From NCBI RefSeq assembly GCF_037975245.1, contig NC_092567.1, positions 6,384,714-6,448,713 of the forward strand: 64,000 nucleotides of DNA. Direction: 5' to 3'. The translations under genes were made by a program, and so were the position numbers. Below are positions 21,816-36,925 of this stretch, in pieces. The notes below the pieces were generated by a model. That model saw only the letters and a program-made list of their open reading frames with translations, was not told where the DNA came from and made no database searches. Positions within the stretch are counted from its first letter, which is position 1; every line of letters begins with the position of its first letter. The DNA is from Apostichopus japonicus. Its lineage: Eukaryota > Echinodermata > Holothuroidea > Aspidochirotida > Stichopodidae.

Positions 21816-24800
21816 TAATTTTTAAATTAATCAGTAAACCATCAAACTTGAACCAGATTGTCCGTTGTTTAGTGGAAGTGGCATATAAAGGTGTGGTGCA
21901 GTGATATAAAAGAGCTCCCAAAAGATAGTCCAACCTCACACAAACCCAACTATGCATGGTTTGGGCTTGACTGAGTAATTTGTGAGATTTTGCACCTCTC
22001 TTTCCTATTGAGGAAAACATGTCGTTTGAATTTTCACTCATCAGGAGATAAATTTTGTATATAATTTAGTGTTTCAGCTTTGGTGGATGTGTTTTGAAAT
22101 TATTTTTCTTCACTTAATGGCACCAGGCACCAGGAGACTGCATTGGCTACATTGACCTAGTTACACCACTCTCGGGGGGGTCTCTTTCTAGATTTTAGAT
22201 CACCAAAGGTTTATAAAGTACCCTGTTCAGCTGGTCAATAGCCATACAATATGGTCAGTTCTACAAATTTGGCAGATGAAGACACTTGTCACTTCAAAAA
22301 TGTTGAGCTAAAAGTTTTGAGATGAAAATGTCAAAATTTTGACTTTTGAGGTCAAAATCTTGAGATAAAAATTCCAAATATTGAGACAGCAAATTCCAAA
22401 TTTTGAAATTTGGGGACACTTATATATTTTGTGTAAGCCACCGTACTAAGTCGGTGAAGTTAGATCAGTTTTGAGACCAATTAGATTTCTTAAAACCAAC
22501 TGCACTGACTGGCTCAGCAATGTTTAAAAATTAAACAAGCATAAGTTACAATTCTTTATTCACAGCTGTACATACTCAGATTAGTAGGAAGTATATCCAA
22601 TTGTGTTCTCTGTTTATAGTGGCTGGACTTACTGTACAAGGGTACTGTAAAGCTCTCCAAATCTTCAGTATTTTCACATAGTTTCTGGAATCTGCTAGCA
22701 ATTTGAGCACTTGAGGACATGTCAGTAATAGAAATACTTAATCTGATTTTACTCTGTGGAATATATATATATCTGAGCTCTAGCCGAGTGCTTCAGAAGA
22801 ACTCTGTAACATCCCTGAGACTTCTTGTCCTCTTGTATTGAGTTTAAAGTGCAAGTAAATACATGTTTAGAGAGAAAAATGTAATTTCTATGAAGTAAAT
22901 CTAAGCCCTGGTGGGAGTCCCTGTGGACTTTAGCTGCGACATTTTCACTTTTCAGATATTCAATTTTCTCTGATAGTGATTTTGCAGCCCTAGTGGAGCC
23001 CATGTGGGGGGGAGGGGCAAGTGCTCACCACCCTAATGGATGCTTGTATATGATTGAATGCCCTCTAAATGTGTTTATTTTAAACAGTATTTACAGGTAG
23101 CTTTCAAATATGCAAGGAAGAAATGTTATCATGACATGATATTGATAAATAGTGGCACGGGAAATTAACTTCCTTAACCATGCTTGCTAGCGGTAGCCAT
23201 CAGTTTGGTGAATCAAGTCACAACAACCAGATTTACTTCATTCTTACCATTCCTATGTAACTCTGTGCATCAAGAAGTGTAGGATACTGAAGAAGCTTGA
23301 TAGGTTCACAGGTCCTGATCTCCTCTATCCGGTACAGTCACTGTCTTCATATTCACTAGAGGGTTTCTTCCTACGGTTGGATTATTACATCATGGAGCCA
23401 TTCGAGTCTCAGTGACTTCTAAATCAAAACACTAACATGAAATCAAATTAGTTATTCAGATATTTCAGATGACTTCAGAAACAAAAGGATACTCACAACA
23501 AAGTAAAACCCCTGGTAGCAGTTCCACTTTGATCTTTTTAATTTAGTGATTATACAGTATTACAGTGTTTGGTTTTTATGAAGCTTTTGAAAGTTCTTAG
23601 GAACTTTTGCATTCAGATAGCAACGTGACACCCCAGCAGTCTTTGTGGCAATCAACTTCACATGTTAGCTGTAAAAGACACCTACACTTTTAAAGTAAAT
23701 TATGTAAAAGTTCATATATTTGATATTGAAGCTGAAGATACGTCAATAGAAAATAAGCATTACCAGCACAAACCCTGGAAATTCTGGATATGTTCCAATA
23801 ATGGGTTGTCTTGGACCAGTAAGGGTGGTGTAAAGCACTGCAGTATTTTGGGTGACACAAACTACAATAATGCTTGCATATGATATTGAATCTCAATCTC
23901 TGGAGAACGTTGCGCTTCATTTGACCTTTACTCACTGGCAGGTTAGCACTTAAATCCACAATATCCCAGGAGAGGAAACAACTCCAGAGTACTTTAAGAA
24001 CAGGTTTTTATGACTAAATTTGGCTAAAACCTTCAGACATTTGGATGATCTCGCAAATGTAGAACACTTCTTAAATTAATAATATGATCACATTATTTGA
24101 AGATGGAAAACCTCCCCTTCAACTTGTAACCAACTATAACAGGCAAGCATCACCATACTTCACCTAGTCCTACATTGTGCTGAGCATAGGTCACGCTTTA
24201 TGCTGGCATTGTATACTATTGAATATTGTAACTAAAATCATTTGACTAGGCCTAAATTAGGCTGCACTTAGGTTATATGACTAGTGAAGACCTAAGCCAT
24301 AAAGAGTGAACGTTATGATGGCCTGTGAGTGTGAGCCTGTCCTTGTACGTGCACAGCCTAACGCTATGAAAGGAACTCAACTGATATACGTGGGATTTCT
24401 TCTTTGACAATTGCAATATACTCTGTCTGTTTCTTTCAGTATCATGTTCACCATCTGGAATATATTGCAATATCTTCATATTAGTAAGCCAGTACTGTAG
24501 CTTCGGGGAATCACGTCAAACAAACAGAGAAGTACAACCATACAACCGTTCTTCAAACGCTGCTTTACACTTCTGTATGTCGTTGGTTTGTTTAGATTTT
24601 GAAGATGAGACTTGTTCAAGTCGTTTCATTGGCCACGAGGGAAATACCCCTCTTTTTCAGATAAATGATCAATCTTCCAATTCAAATAATAGCAATTTAC
24701 AACAAAATGGCAATTCATTAGATCTAGGAGTGAGGACTTCAACATTATGCTGCAAAATGTCAATTCATCATTTGCACCTCGATAATTTTCTGGTAATTTT

Positions 24801-26540
24801 GCGTTCATAGAATCCTGTACAGCCGCTTGAAGTGTATACGTGTTATGGGTCGTAGCGTATAGTTCTTATGGAAAAGATTAAAACAATACTTACTTAGTTA
24901 TTACACTGCAACTCACCAAATTACAATTTGGACGGCCTCTTGACTATTCACAACAGATCTTCCGAAGTCCAAATATAAAAAGGGGTCCGGCACTAAATAT
25001 ATAATAAAAACGCAACATGCAAATAATGAAAATATTTTAATGGTCTTGACCATTCCAGTAAAGCAAAGACAAGGGGCTAGTGTAAGTTTCAAGGAAAAAC
25101 GCGTACTATCGCCTAGCAAAATCTATCGTGATAGTATTTCGTCACTACAAGTGTTATCAAGGCAGCATGATAATTAGACATGTTAGGCATTTTCAGGATA
25201 TTGTTTACTACAAGCTCAGAAAGAAGTCAATATTTTATCATTTCTAAAGACTTTTGAAATGAGGAGATGAAAGTATTTGGTATTTCAACATTAATCAGAA
25301 AATTTCTAAATTATACACTTGGATAGAAGTCGAGGGGAGGGTGGGAGGGGGCAATGTTACATTCAGCTGAGAAGAAGGCCACTGCTGCGAGTGTACACCC
25401 CTCCGCGCCCGCTCACCCCCCCCCCCATTAAGACTTTGCAAAAACATTGTTCATAGGCAAAACTGCATGGTGTATGGATCCAATTTTAGACCCAATTAGT
25501 GGTATAATTATGCCTCGGGGTGCACCAGTTAACATCAATTTTCAAAAAGAATTCAGGAGACGGGGCTACTGAGATTTGCCTTCGACAAGCCAACGACCAC
25601 ACCTCCGCCATTTTTAAATTCTCTGGCCTTTCCATAATAGTGTAGGACCTACCTAAGTCAGTTGGGATTTGCTCTCCCCCCCCCCCCCCCTTGAAATCCT
25701 ATATTGAAATGGGGGTTGAGAAGGGGTCCCATTCTCCTAGTCCTGCAAACCGATTTCAAGTAGTAGAGAACCTATGCATCTGCCATTAAAATTTGATGCA
25801 TGGCTACATGAAGGTCACATGCTATAATGTGAACCTCTTTGTCAGGCATTATTGTATATAGGAATAATAACTGGTTTGGCAACATGTCCACCCAACGGCT
25901 ATTTACAGAATAACTGGACCCGAGCAAGACTATATTTTCTGATTTTCTACGCAATTATACAATAGTGATTTTAACATCGGTCAGTTCAGTTTTCAAACTT
26001 TACACTAGACTATGTTCTAGCACAACCGATATTATATTCTGACTACGCCTCAGAATTGTTTCAGTCGGAGGACCCCCACAACCCCCTACATGGAATTGCA
26101 TCCAACGACTCCACAGCAACACCATGCATCAAAACTTTCGCCACCTATAGTCTGACCATTAAGGTTCATTCCCCTTCCTAAATTGATCGGAAGTTTGGAA
26201 TGTGAACCCACGTTACTGGATACTAAACCATACAGGAGAGTTGATCTTTTTTCAGGATTGGAGAGGCAAACTTATCGCGTATGCACTTAATCAGAAATAT
26301 ACACAAATTAGCCACAATATGTACCTCCAGCTTTATGTTCTACACCCTTCCCCATATCTATGTAGACATGTGACAAATCACTTGATTGGCGTAGGAAGGG
26401 AGCAAAACATGAATTGGTTGGGAGGGGGTCGGGAGGTATCCCAATTAAGCAAACAATACACATTTTGTCATTATTGTGACCCACATGGAACACTGAAAAA
26501 TTTCATATAAAAATGTTAATTATTTTATTCCGAAAGTTTT
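21816..26540. other. NLR intron 4, later part, unrecognised
   Basis: This is mostly unique-looking AT-rich DNA. Poly-C/G runs occur near 25417 and 25677. A short stretch at 22300-22420 consists of degenerate TTTTGAGATNAAAATT words. No gene can be supported. Confidence 0.45.
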
Positions 26541-26544
26541 GAAT

Positions 26545-26880
26545 ATTTATGGGAATTTCTGCCCTTTTTCAAAATGTCAACCCTTTTCTTGAAAATCAAG
26601 TTTGCCTCAAAATTGCAATCTGTAATATGGCCAAAATTCTAAACATGAAACTACTTTTTCTAAAATTTAAAACCTCTTCGATTGATTTTGACCTCTTTAA
26701 TTCCCTTCATGTAAAATGTCGATTTCTTTTTGTTTTAAACTTAAAATTTTTAAATTTCGACTTATCATATAAAAATATTCGCGTTTTATCTCAAACTTGT
26801 TCCTTTCTCTCGAAATTGCCATTGCATTTCTCGAAATCAAGATTTCTTGCTTATATAAATTTCAACTATTTTATCTAAAA
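26545..26880. repeat. Degenerate short-unit repeat (TTTCTCGAAATT-like)
   Basis: About 335 bp is built from diverged units of roughly 20 bases with the words TTTTCTTGAAAATCAAG, CTCGAAATTGCC, CTCGAAATCAAG and AAAATTTAAA. It reads as an old decayed minisatellite. The 109-codon open frame within it is a by-product. Confidence 0.55.
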
Positions 26881-26884
26881 AATG

Positions 26885-29800
26885 AACGTTTCTTGATGAG
26901 GATGGTAATAAGTAAAAAGGGAGAAAAAAAAAAGGGGGGTACATGAATTGACTATTACCATTTTTGGTGAAATGTCGACATATTATTTTTATTCGAGCAA
27001 CTACGAAGTACGTGAAAAGACAAAACATCGTTTTGCTTGCCTGACAACTCTCTTTGCTGGTGCAAAGATTCAGCTGAATAATCCAGCACTGACATGGAGT
27101 GGAATTAATTACAAAGGATGGTTTGGTGGGGAGGGGATGAAAGAAAGTTGTGTAGTTACATTCTTTCCAATAATTTCATGATGAACAAGTGATTATTTGT
27201 AAAAGCAAAACTGTAACTTGACACAGACACGTTTTGTCTTTACGATGTGTCTGCAAGATGTGTATGACGGCCGTCCCGGAACAAGGATGTTCAATTTATG
27301 TTATTCCATGTAGGTTTTAATATTCATTAAACATGTACTATTTGAATCATGTGAAACAGACGATATTCAAACTTTTGTGTGTATTGTTTATGCATCCACT
27401 AGCAGATAATAGGGTGGGGGAATGTGTACATTAAATGCTTGTTGCCCAAATTTTAACCGATGGTGGGGGGGGGGTGGTGTACGGGGACTAACACCCTACC
27501 GCTTAGGGATACATGTCAATGATAGCTGAATCTACTTCATATACGAACAGCTGGAAAACACCTGTATATGAATATCGGTGACTCATGCTATTAAATACCT
27601 GTTCACATCTAGTATATATCAGTATCACTGACAATGAATGGTTTAGTGTTGTATCAGTGGAGCTGCAGAGTACGTAGTATAATCGTGGAGGTTGTTTGTT
27701 ACCATTTACTTGTTGAGTGGTTATTAAGATGGATTGTTTAATGGAGAGGAACCGCTGTGAATAGTTAAAACAGTAATTATTGATCAGAGAGATAATTTGA
27801 CGGTATGGTATAGAGGCATTGGCTAGGATGTGTACAAAGGTCAGGCCAAACTTAGGTAGGCTTTAGGTTAGACTAGTAATACAGTTAGGCTATGTTAACA
27901 ATCTCAAACATCACCCGCGGAAAGCTAAAATTACTACTTTTAGCAAGAGGACATGCTTAGCAAATCTAACTAATAAATAATACAAATCTTAGCCTATAGT
28001 TGTTGTCTGATTATCAAAAAATTCCAAGTTAAAGCATATCTTAAATATAAAGGAATTTGATAAAATACAATCGAAACACTGAATCTTCTTTAGGGATCTT
28101 AAATTAAGCGAAGAATAAAACCAGCAATTAACATTTAAGGTGAGCTGATGCCTATCATTTACTTCGAAAACAATTACTTTCTTCTAGCAAACAAAAAGTA
28201 TCCATATACTAACTTTGGAAATTTGTTATCCCTTCAAAAAAATTTCAATCACAGAAAATTGTTCAACTCGATTTTACTCGTAAGCCTACATATTATAGCC
28301 ATATGCGTGAATACAAGTCACTCTATAACATTCCACAATTATTATTGTAATCACCTAACTTACAAAATCTACCAGGTCGGACATATGAGCCACTTGTGTG
28401 AGAAACCTGCAGCTTTTTACCGAGCAGGCTAACTGAAATAATGCTATTAAGTAACTGATTATTAGTTGAATAACCTAACTTCTGCCAATATACCTGACAC
28501 TTAATGTAATATATGGTTTTGTTAAATACTGTATAGGGCCTAGAGCTTTGAGCCTCTATAAAACAGTTTTCCAATGAAGTCTAATAATAATCAAACGAAT
28601 ACAAAGTCTGTCTTTCCAGCAGCAACTAGATCGTTGTGTTCTACTCACAGCTGGCTTTTGTCTTAATTTTGCCCACATAATTATAAAAACTGTGCGTCAT
28701 TTCCAAGCCAACAGACTTATGGCCACATGATATTTAAAAAGTAAAATGGTTTTGAAATTGAATGTGCCACTTATTTTATCCTGCTGCAACACTCAATAGC
28801 AGAAGTTCGCCAGAGCCGTATAGCTCTAACGTTAAATGTTCCGCTAACTGTTCACACCCAAATGAACTCCATAGTAACAGAAGATATTTCAATGAAGACC
28901 CAATCAACCCGATTAAACTTAAAAGTAATTATTAATTAGTATAATTAAACCCTCAAGGATATGAAGTGTTTCCAGATAACAATAATATTTGTAAAAAAAA
29001 AAGTGTAAAAAGCGGAAGGTACTATTAAATTGGAAGAAACGATAAAGTTTAGAAAGTTAAGATCATAAGCAATACCCAATTTAGGAATATCTACAAACAC
29101 AAAGAAAGAACAAAGCTACATTTCGAAAGAAAAATCCAATAGAAGTTATGTCACACTCAAACCGTAACTTAGGAATGAATTTAATAGCTAAACAGACGGA
29201 CATCATCATTTAAACAAATCGTATTAATTAGAAAAAATTATAATTCAAGCAGAATAGTCGGATTTGGATCAATAATTAAATAATTTTTATATTAAAATTT
29301 GAGTAAAAGCCTCGTCAACCTTCTCTCTTGAAATTTGAATTTGATCTACCGTACATCTGCTTCTCTAAATTGCATTTTAATTATAAGAAACAACCTATTA
29401 ATTTAAATATATAATTCCCTCAAATCACCTTAAACTTTATCAAAAAAACTGGTGTTAGTTAGAGTAGAAGTTTCCTTTTCATGATTCCTATAACATTAAA
29501 TTACCTATTCCTTCAGAAAGTTCTAAATAAAAATTCAAATACATTTGATCAATATTTTTCTTCAAAAGATAGATATTCTCAATTATTATTTACCCATTTC
29601 TTATAAAATTCTCAACCCGTCATTGAGATTTGTTTCCTTTTAACTAATAAATAAAAATATGTAGCTTAACATTCTTATTTTATTAAACCTTACTAGCTAT
29701 AAAAAGTTTAATTAATAATTTAATTGTAAAACGATAAAACTAACCCTTTAATCCTACACTACCACTTTATTTTTCTCTAATCTAATCTAATTATTCCTGT

Positions 29801-30030
29801 TTATATTTGTCTCCCCTTAAAAACAGCCCCTCATTTCCATTCCAATAACTGATTCCTTCTTACAAATAAACACCACCTAAATGTCCTAGTTTATCGCTTT
29901 AACTTTCCTTTATTTTTATTTCGTTATTTTTATGATTTATAATATCATCATAATTATTCTAATCCTTACCAAATCCAATCTATTTATCTCTATCTACTCT
30001 ATTATCAGTAACTCTATTCTTTCATTCTAG
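26885..30030. other. NLR intron 4, 3' end; very AT-rich
   Basis: No element ends are identified. The last 0.7 kb before exon 5 becomes strongly pyrimidine-rich on the plus strand, ending in the polypyrimidine tract of the exon 5 acceptor. Confidence 0.5.
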
Positions 30031-30239
30031 ATTCCTATCTCCTGTGTGTATCTAGTAGCCTGCTCTCCTAGAGTTGATGAGTCTGGTCTGAACCTTATCC
30101 TTCAGTCTGGTCTCTCTCTCTCTATCCTGAGTTCTCTCCAGAAGCTGTACATCTCTGACAGAGACGGGAGACTAACTAATGAAGAGTTGGCGGCCATCTT
30201 GTCTTACTCCTCACAGTGTACAAGCTTGAAGGAGCTGTG
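30031..30239 (+). CDS. NLR gene exon 5: leucine-rich repeat exon
   Basis: The acceptor is CTTTCATTCTAG with a strong pyrimidine tract, and its TAG closes the frame upstream. The donor is GAGCTGTG|GTAAGT. It starts in phase 0, matching exon 4, and ends in phase 2, giving aa 620-689. The protein contains GLNLILQSGLSLSILSSLQK followed by LYISDRDGRLTNEELAAIL and CTSLKELW: leucines at LRR spacing with alternating strand (LQKLYI) and helix (NEELAAILSYSS) parts, about two ribonuclease-inhibitor-type repeats. An alternative acceptor at 30055 would break the phase. This is far fewer repeats than normal NLRs carry. Confidence 0.75.
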
Positions 30240-33200
30240 GTAAGTATTCCGGTGTAGATGTTAGAATCATCATAACAGTTAAACAGGGAATTAATTTCAT
30301 TAATAAAAGTTATCAATATTAAACTAACAATATATAATGTAAAGCCTGCTGTATTTTTATGTCAAGGATGTTATTTAATTAGTTTAGTTGGATATATTTC
30401 ATTAATTAGGTCATCGTGGATGGAATTCTGTAGAATGTTATGATAAATAAAACAAAATATAAAGGATTAATACGGAATATTTTAAGAGGGTGTTGGTTAG
30501 AGAGGGGTGTAGGAGTAAGAGGGGTTTGTTTAAAACGTTCTTTGTTTAGTGTATTGTTAAAATTTAACTAAGAATTAGGTTTTAGAATGACAGGAATAAT
30601 CATTAGGATGAAATAAGAGATAAATACACAAGGTAGTTTGATTTGTATAGTTCTAGCAAGAATAATGAATATTGTAAAGTTGAATTTTATAAGTAACAAC
30701 TGTTACTTTTGACTGAAAGCTCCAAAATATTTGTTTTTTTATTATACACAATATACTTAAGAATTTTTTAACAAAAGAAATTGAAAATCGTTACTAATAT
30801 AAAAGTAGTTAAATATGTCAATAAAAAAAGCAAAGCAATAACATATAACTTTATTGTTCACCCCCCCCCAAATTGCAATCAAATGAAAATACCCTAAAAC
30901 TGAAATTTATACCAAACAAACAACCATAACACAGTTTAATTGCCGCAGTTTATGAAATAGTTACTCAAAATTAGTTAATAAATATAAGGTATCAAAAAAT
31001 GGAAATAAATAATTGTAATGGAGTTAATTATAAGTTAAATTGTATTTTTTACTATACCATAAAATCATTAAAGGCAAATATGTGACTCATAAATTACAGA
31101 GGTTAAGATTTAATCCATTTAAATCTACACAAGTTTCTACTTTGTAGTTTGATATACAATTTGACACCGAATAAGCTAAATTTATATTTATTCTCATTAT
31201 TTTATCATAATTTTAAACAATAATTTAAAAAGTCATCGTGAGCTTCATTTTTTTATAATTCATAACTTTGAAAAAAAATTGCTCAATATTTTAATATTCC
31301 TCGTATTAATATTACGTCATATTTGATTCGATCATGACATCCCTGCTTTGCCCTTTACAATTTTGTGTAATTGAGATCCCCCTCCCTCCCCCAACCCCCC
31401 CCCCCGCCACCACCAACCCATTCGAACCATTATAACCCATTCGAACACCGGTTTCACTCAATGCATTCCCGACACCTCCCATTTACCAATCCATCGTAAC
31501 TCTACCTGCCCCCTTCAGCTAACCGTCATTACATGCACTCTTTGTTTTTCGCAGTTTCCTTTTGCAATGTATTTTTTACCCCTCTTACCCTAACCCTATC
31601 ATCACCCTCTTTGTTCCTGCCACCGAGTGGTTTGTCTTTATTATCTCCAGCTCCATTATCAATTACTTGTGATTTCTTTGTTTCCTAATGTCCATTGGAT
31701 TCTTTACATAGGCCTACTTAGAATATATTGTAGTTTTATGAACAGAGACGTAAACCTCGCTAATACTTTAATATATTTATTTTCCTCAGAGTCAATTGGT
31801 TACACAACGAATATATTCAGTTTAATATATCGCTACTCCTCTCACCTTCATTAGTTCCGTTAGACCAACCTCATAAAAAGTTCCCATTTTCATCCTTACT
31901 CATTCAAGTTAAAGTTATCAGTTCATATGTTCCACAGTGTATGACGTGTTACTAAAGCTATGAAAGAAATATTTAAGTCGCACAAATCCGCATCACGCGA
32001 CACTCCTAAGGAAAAAGGGAAAAAAGTATTCAGTAAAACCATCAAAAAGATACCATATAAATGAAATTATTCAGCATGTCATATTTTCAATACCATTCCA
32101 GGAGTAAATGTAACCACAGAAAATTTATCACTGAAATATCCTATACAGTATCAGTATTGCTTGGTCGAATTATAAAAAAAAATGTAATACAGATCTATGA
32201 TTAGTCATTTTCCAGACTATCAATGTTCTATCCCAATCTCCGTGTTCAGTATCCTCTTCAGTAAGTTTTGTCTAGCCTCCTCCGCCCTTCAGAAACCTTA
32301 CACATGTTTCCGTCACTGACCATCCCCTTCGCCCTCCCCTTCAGAGAGAGAGTCATTTGTATACCTTTCAGAGAGCCCATCAAATCCATCCCATGCTTCT
32401 ACTCGATAACATCATCACCGTTTTAGTACACACAGTACTGACAGTAGGCCCATTCTATTCTACTTCTACAATAGTTTACTGCACAGATATATGCAGCGCT
32501 TACATTATACAGACGAGTGATTCAAACAATTTATGTTCTAAAGCAACTCAATGGTAAGAATGCCACACCTGGAACTTCCGTAAATATCTCATTAGCATAA
32601 TAATAGATGACACGAACCAGTTTAACCTAATGAATAGAAATAGGTAAACGCAACACGTGCCCTTTGTACCCCTCAATTATTGTCAATGAACGTGTCAAAG
32701 TAACCATGGAAACAGACATTAAGTAGTTCAGTAACTGTACAGCAGTGACTACGAAGCATCCATTGGGGGAAATCCTTCAAATAACATATTTTTATGTAAT
32801 ACGCCTTGTTATTGTATACGTTGCGTTCTTTGATTTTGGTTATTCTTTGTGAGTTTTACTTGAAATGAGCAAAGTTGCTTTCATTGGTTGTTTAATATAT
32901 CCACACGTGCTTCCATGCAAAGCAATCGAAGGAAACTTGAATAGAGGAGGATTTATAGACATTACAAAGTTATGAATTACAGTTTTAAATAAGGACTGAT
33001 TCTTATTACGTTCAGTTTATCTTCTTGAATTTAAATTGCACTTCTCGTTGGTAGGAGTCTGACTAGATAACACATTATTGTGTAGCTCTCAATTTAATTA
33101 TAGGTAGTAGGGAGTGAATGTATTATTAATAAAAATATGTTTTTTAATTTCCATTGTTGAGCTCAAAACTTGAAAATTACGGTATTAAACGCCTTGCATG

Positions 33201-36200
33201 AACGGACACTGCTGGATCGTCACCATCATGTGTTTAACTGTTGAATTTTATTAAATATGTTTGACTGTTTAGCAGGAACACAAATAACAGAGTGGTTAAG
33301 TTCCTATTGAGAAGAATATTATGCGTGTCAATGAGCCAAACAATAATAATAGGATGGTTAAAAAAAAAACCGTATTGAATATTTACTTTCAGTATAAAAC
33401 ATTGTGCGAGATTACTAGAAAACTCTAAAAGTAAAAGCTTAATAGCACCCAATCAAATCTGCGATATCCAATATAGTTCCTGAAATCAACATAGTACAAT
33501 TAGCTAGTATCGTCATCGCCCTTGGTTTGTCTCCATTACTTGGCTTCTGAGCCCGAATCGAAATAAAAGAGATTGTACCAAATATGTGTAGCTCGGAAAT
33601 ATCGTAGATCAGCAAGTATAACACAAGTATTTGAAAGGAATTATTTAAATATGTACCTTTTGCCGCCACAAAGTAATAAATTATTTTATGGTCGATCATA
33701 ATGTCGTAATTATTTTGAAAATTATTTTCATTTGATAACTATTGTTTTTTTAAGAACGAAACTAAAATCCTTCTAAGTATCGCAGAACAACTGAATGGAA
33801 TGGAAACGTTCGAAATCCATACCCCATACTAAAGTTGTATTGTAAACAGAACATGTTTCGAAGGGATTGTACCGTCATTCAAACAATGGTGTTATCAATT
33901 TCTACTTTCAAACTTAAAAATATCAAACAAAGGCTTGTACCTAGCCCCCCCTCGCCCCCCCCCTCCCATGCACTATCACCTAAGTTTGGGTCTAAAAGTT
34001 GCGCATTGATTAATATAAAACAATGTAATTTTTGTGAGATAAATTTAAAAATAGTGTGTGAAGAAGCCGAGAATTATGATTCAATTCAACTAAAACCATG
34101 ACGGCTGAACTTGACAAAGAGGCTATACTGTATCGACCAGACTTTTCCATCCTTCACACAAACTATGAAAAAATAGTACGCTTCGTAAAATGTCCAGTGT
34201 TCTCTCTCGACATTGATACAAAGATTGGAATAAATTCCCAACGCTTTGTAATATACTTCTTACTGATATTGGTTGTTTCCCCCGAATTTCATACTTCCAC
34301 CGTCGGTGTATATAACATTGACTTCCTCTATATTTGACTTAATTGATATTTCGACCAGTCACGTGACCAGCATAATAGGTGTGAGGGGAAATAACTCGTC
34401 TTTTGTCCTCGTCTTAATGGTCAGAAAACCTTTTTTTACATTGATATGACTTTTCGCAGCACCATATAGTGTCTACCCTCCGTCCTATTGTTTTCGGGGA
34501 AGGAGGGGGAAGGTTGGGGTTGGGCTCCAAATATGACTTGCGTCCGTTCGGAGGGGTCTAAACGGGAAGACCCCTTTTCTTAAAATATAACCTTAAATAA
34601 ATCATTTTCAATGCTGTAGCAATATACATTATTAAAAGTTCAGCAATACTTCCGTCATATTGCCTACATGTGTACGTTGAGTTGTTATGTCCGCTATAGC
34701 CCTAATATTATTTATAAAAATATATTAATGAGATATTCCAAAGCGCATCTTTCAACCAGTCAATTAATAGATACAGAAAACAAACGATGATAAATAAAAA
34801 AAAACATTTACATGAAAGTAAATATAGCAACAGTTCAGTATATTTACGTTTATTATGCTAATTAGATACAAGGTACGTAACCTATACATGTTCTTTCCAT
34901 TGGACGGAGTAGTGTCTAACATAGAGATGTGCAATACAGGTATAAGGTAGGACGATACTGAGCTAGATTTGAACATATGAAATGGTTATGATGCCCTATC
35001 TGTTACCGGTTAATCCAGATAATTTCATTTCATGATCGCCAAACTCAACTTGTAGTAAGGAATCTTACAGACAATAGGTTTGTATAAAAATTATCATTCA
35101 TCATCATAAACATTATCCTTCTTTTAGATTTGAAGTGAACAACATATTAGCAGGGCTGTCAAATACTCTTTTCACATAATACATACTGGTTTTAGTGTTA
35201 AGGTCTCAGCATGTGGGTTAGTTGAGACAGACTGAAATACTGATTGGCTTGATGAGTCGCTTTTTTTTAAGGGGAGGGTGATATTATAACGAGTTTCTCC
35301 TTAACAACATTTATGTATTTCATCAAACTCATAGCAATCATAACAATCATAATGAATAATCATATGCTACCACAAAGGTTCAAGGTTTCACACCCTCCCT
35401 CTACCCCTACCACCAGCCCGGCTAATTCATATCGGCCCCATTAAAGATTTTTTGTGGTCGATATTTGATGGTTTTGCCAGAAATAAATAACATTTAGAAA
35501 GATATGACAAAAAAACCAACTAGATTGCTGAAAAAGAGGTAAAACCAGAATTGTTAACTCACAACATGTCATAGCACGATCCATATATCTTTGGTGTATT
35601 AACTTGCAGGTTAAGTTACCAGTATAAAGGCACTATGTGTAGACTTCACTGCAAATGTTTGCGATGAAACCGTCCGTTTACCTTGTCAGAGGGTGGGGGG
35701 GGGGGCTAATTGGGCACATGCTCCTCCCATTCTGGTTACCCTGAAAAGTGGCTTCCATTTGTTAATGGAGCTTACCAGTTACTTTTTAATTTAAAGTGCC
35801 CTCTTGTTATGTTTTTGTAACAAGTGCTTTCATATCTAAGAACTTGCTATTTGGCTTCAAAAATAATAATAATAATAATAATGCTAAAATATGCAATTCA
35901 AAAGTAACGGTATAAAGACACATTTTGTTGATGCACAGAGTATTCATTTTGAGAGATTTTAGATAATTTGACAGTCTAGTAGTTTCTTTCATAAAGTCAA
36001 AGTCACATTCTCCCCTGCCTCTCGGTGATTGTGCCTCCATATTCCAATAAAACTTTTCTTTTGCGAACCAACGAAGATCGTATTAGTGTAGTTCTTAACA
36101 TTGTACAGGAAGTAGTAACAATTCAATGTTATGAAGGACGTCGGATATTTTAGACAAATGCAGCTCTTCATTGAGAACATAGTTGAATAGGAAGATTTGA

Positions 36201-36917
36201 TTGTGTAATGGTTAAGGAAACTCTAATCAACTCCACAAGAAATGTTATAATTTTGTAAAGTTAGGTTTAGATCAATGACGAAATAACAATTCGTACAATG
36301 TTATCAAATTATTGAAGGTTGATATTGAATAAATACTTAGATAACTATGGTAAATCTGCATCTTTCATATAATAGTAACATTTTGTGTTCTTTCTACTGA
36401 AATTTAACCCGGGAGGACCAATGATTGCACCCATTAAAGAATGTTGCTATGTCCTCGACCCTCTCCCTTCCTACCCCTCTCCCTTCCATTCTTCCTCCGT
36501 TTCAGTACAAGTGTTTGCGGGTTTGTCATACAGCCATTAAGTTGAACATTTAATATGTAGCATATTAAACTATTTTGAGATTAAGAAACAATATTTCAGC
36601 TTTAAGATTCATAATTTAGTGATTTTATATTTTACCAGTGACCTCTCACAAGCTCCAACATTTTAGTTCTCATTTAAAGTGAGAAGGATTCACGAAGACG
36701 AACTATAAAATCAATTAATTTCCCGGAAATAACATACGATGTAAACCACGTGATCAGAGCATGCGGTTGTTACAAGGAACCTGTATTACTCAGTTTGTTG
36801 TGTATAATGTTGTATTTGTATATGCTTGAAAAAGTTTAAATTAATTGTAAAGTTTAACATATAAACAATTCTGCCAATGCTGATAATGTGGACAGCTACA
36901 GGCTACATATTACAATT
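30240..36917. other. NLR intron 5, first part
   Basis: The intron (30240-37713) starts purine-rich (30450-31020) and has C-rich blocks at 31380-31420 and 33945-33965, a short G-rich block near 34500 and a G run at 35694. No gene or defined element is seen before 36918. Confidence 0.45.
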
Positions 36918-36925
36918 ACTATCAA

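Noticed and set aside
26549-26878. 109-codon frame rich in Phe, Leu and Lys
   Set aside because: It is a translation of a degenerate short-unit repeat.
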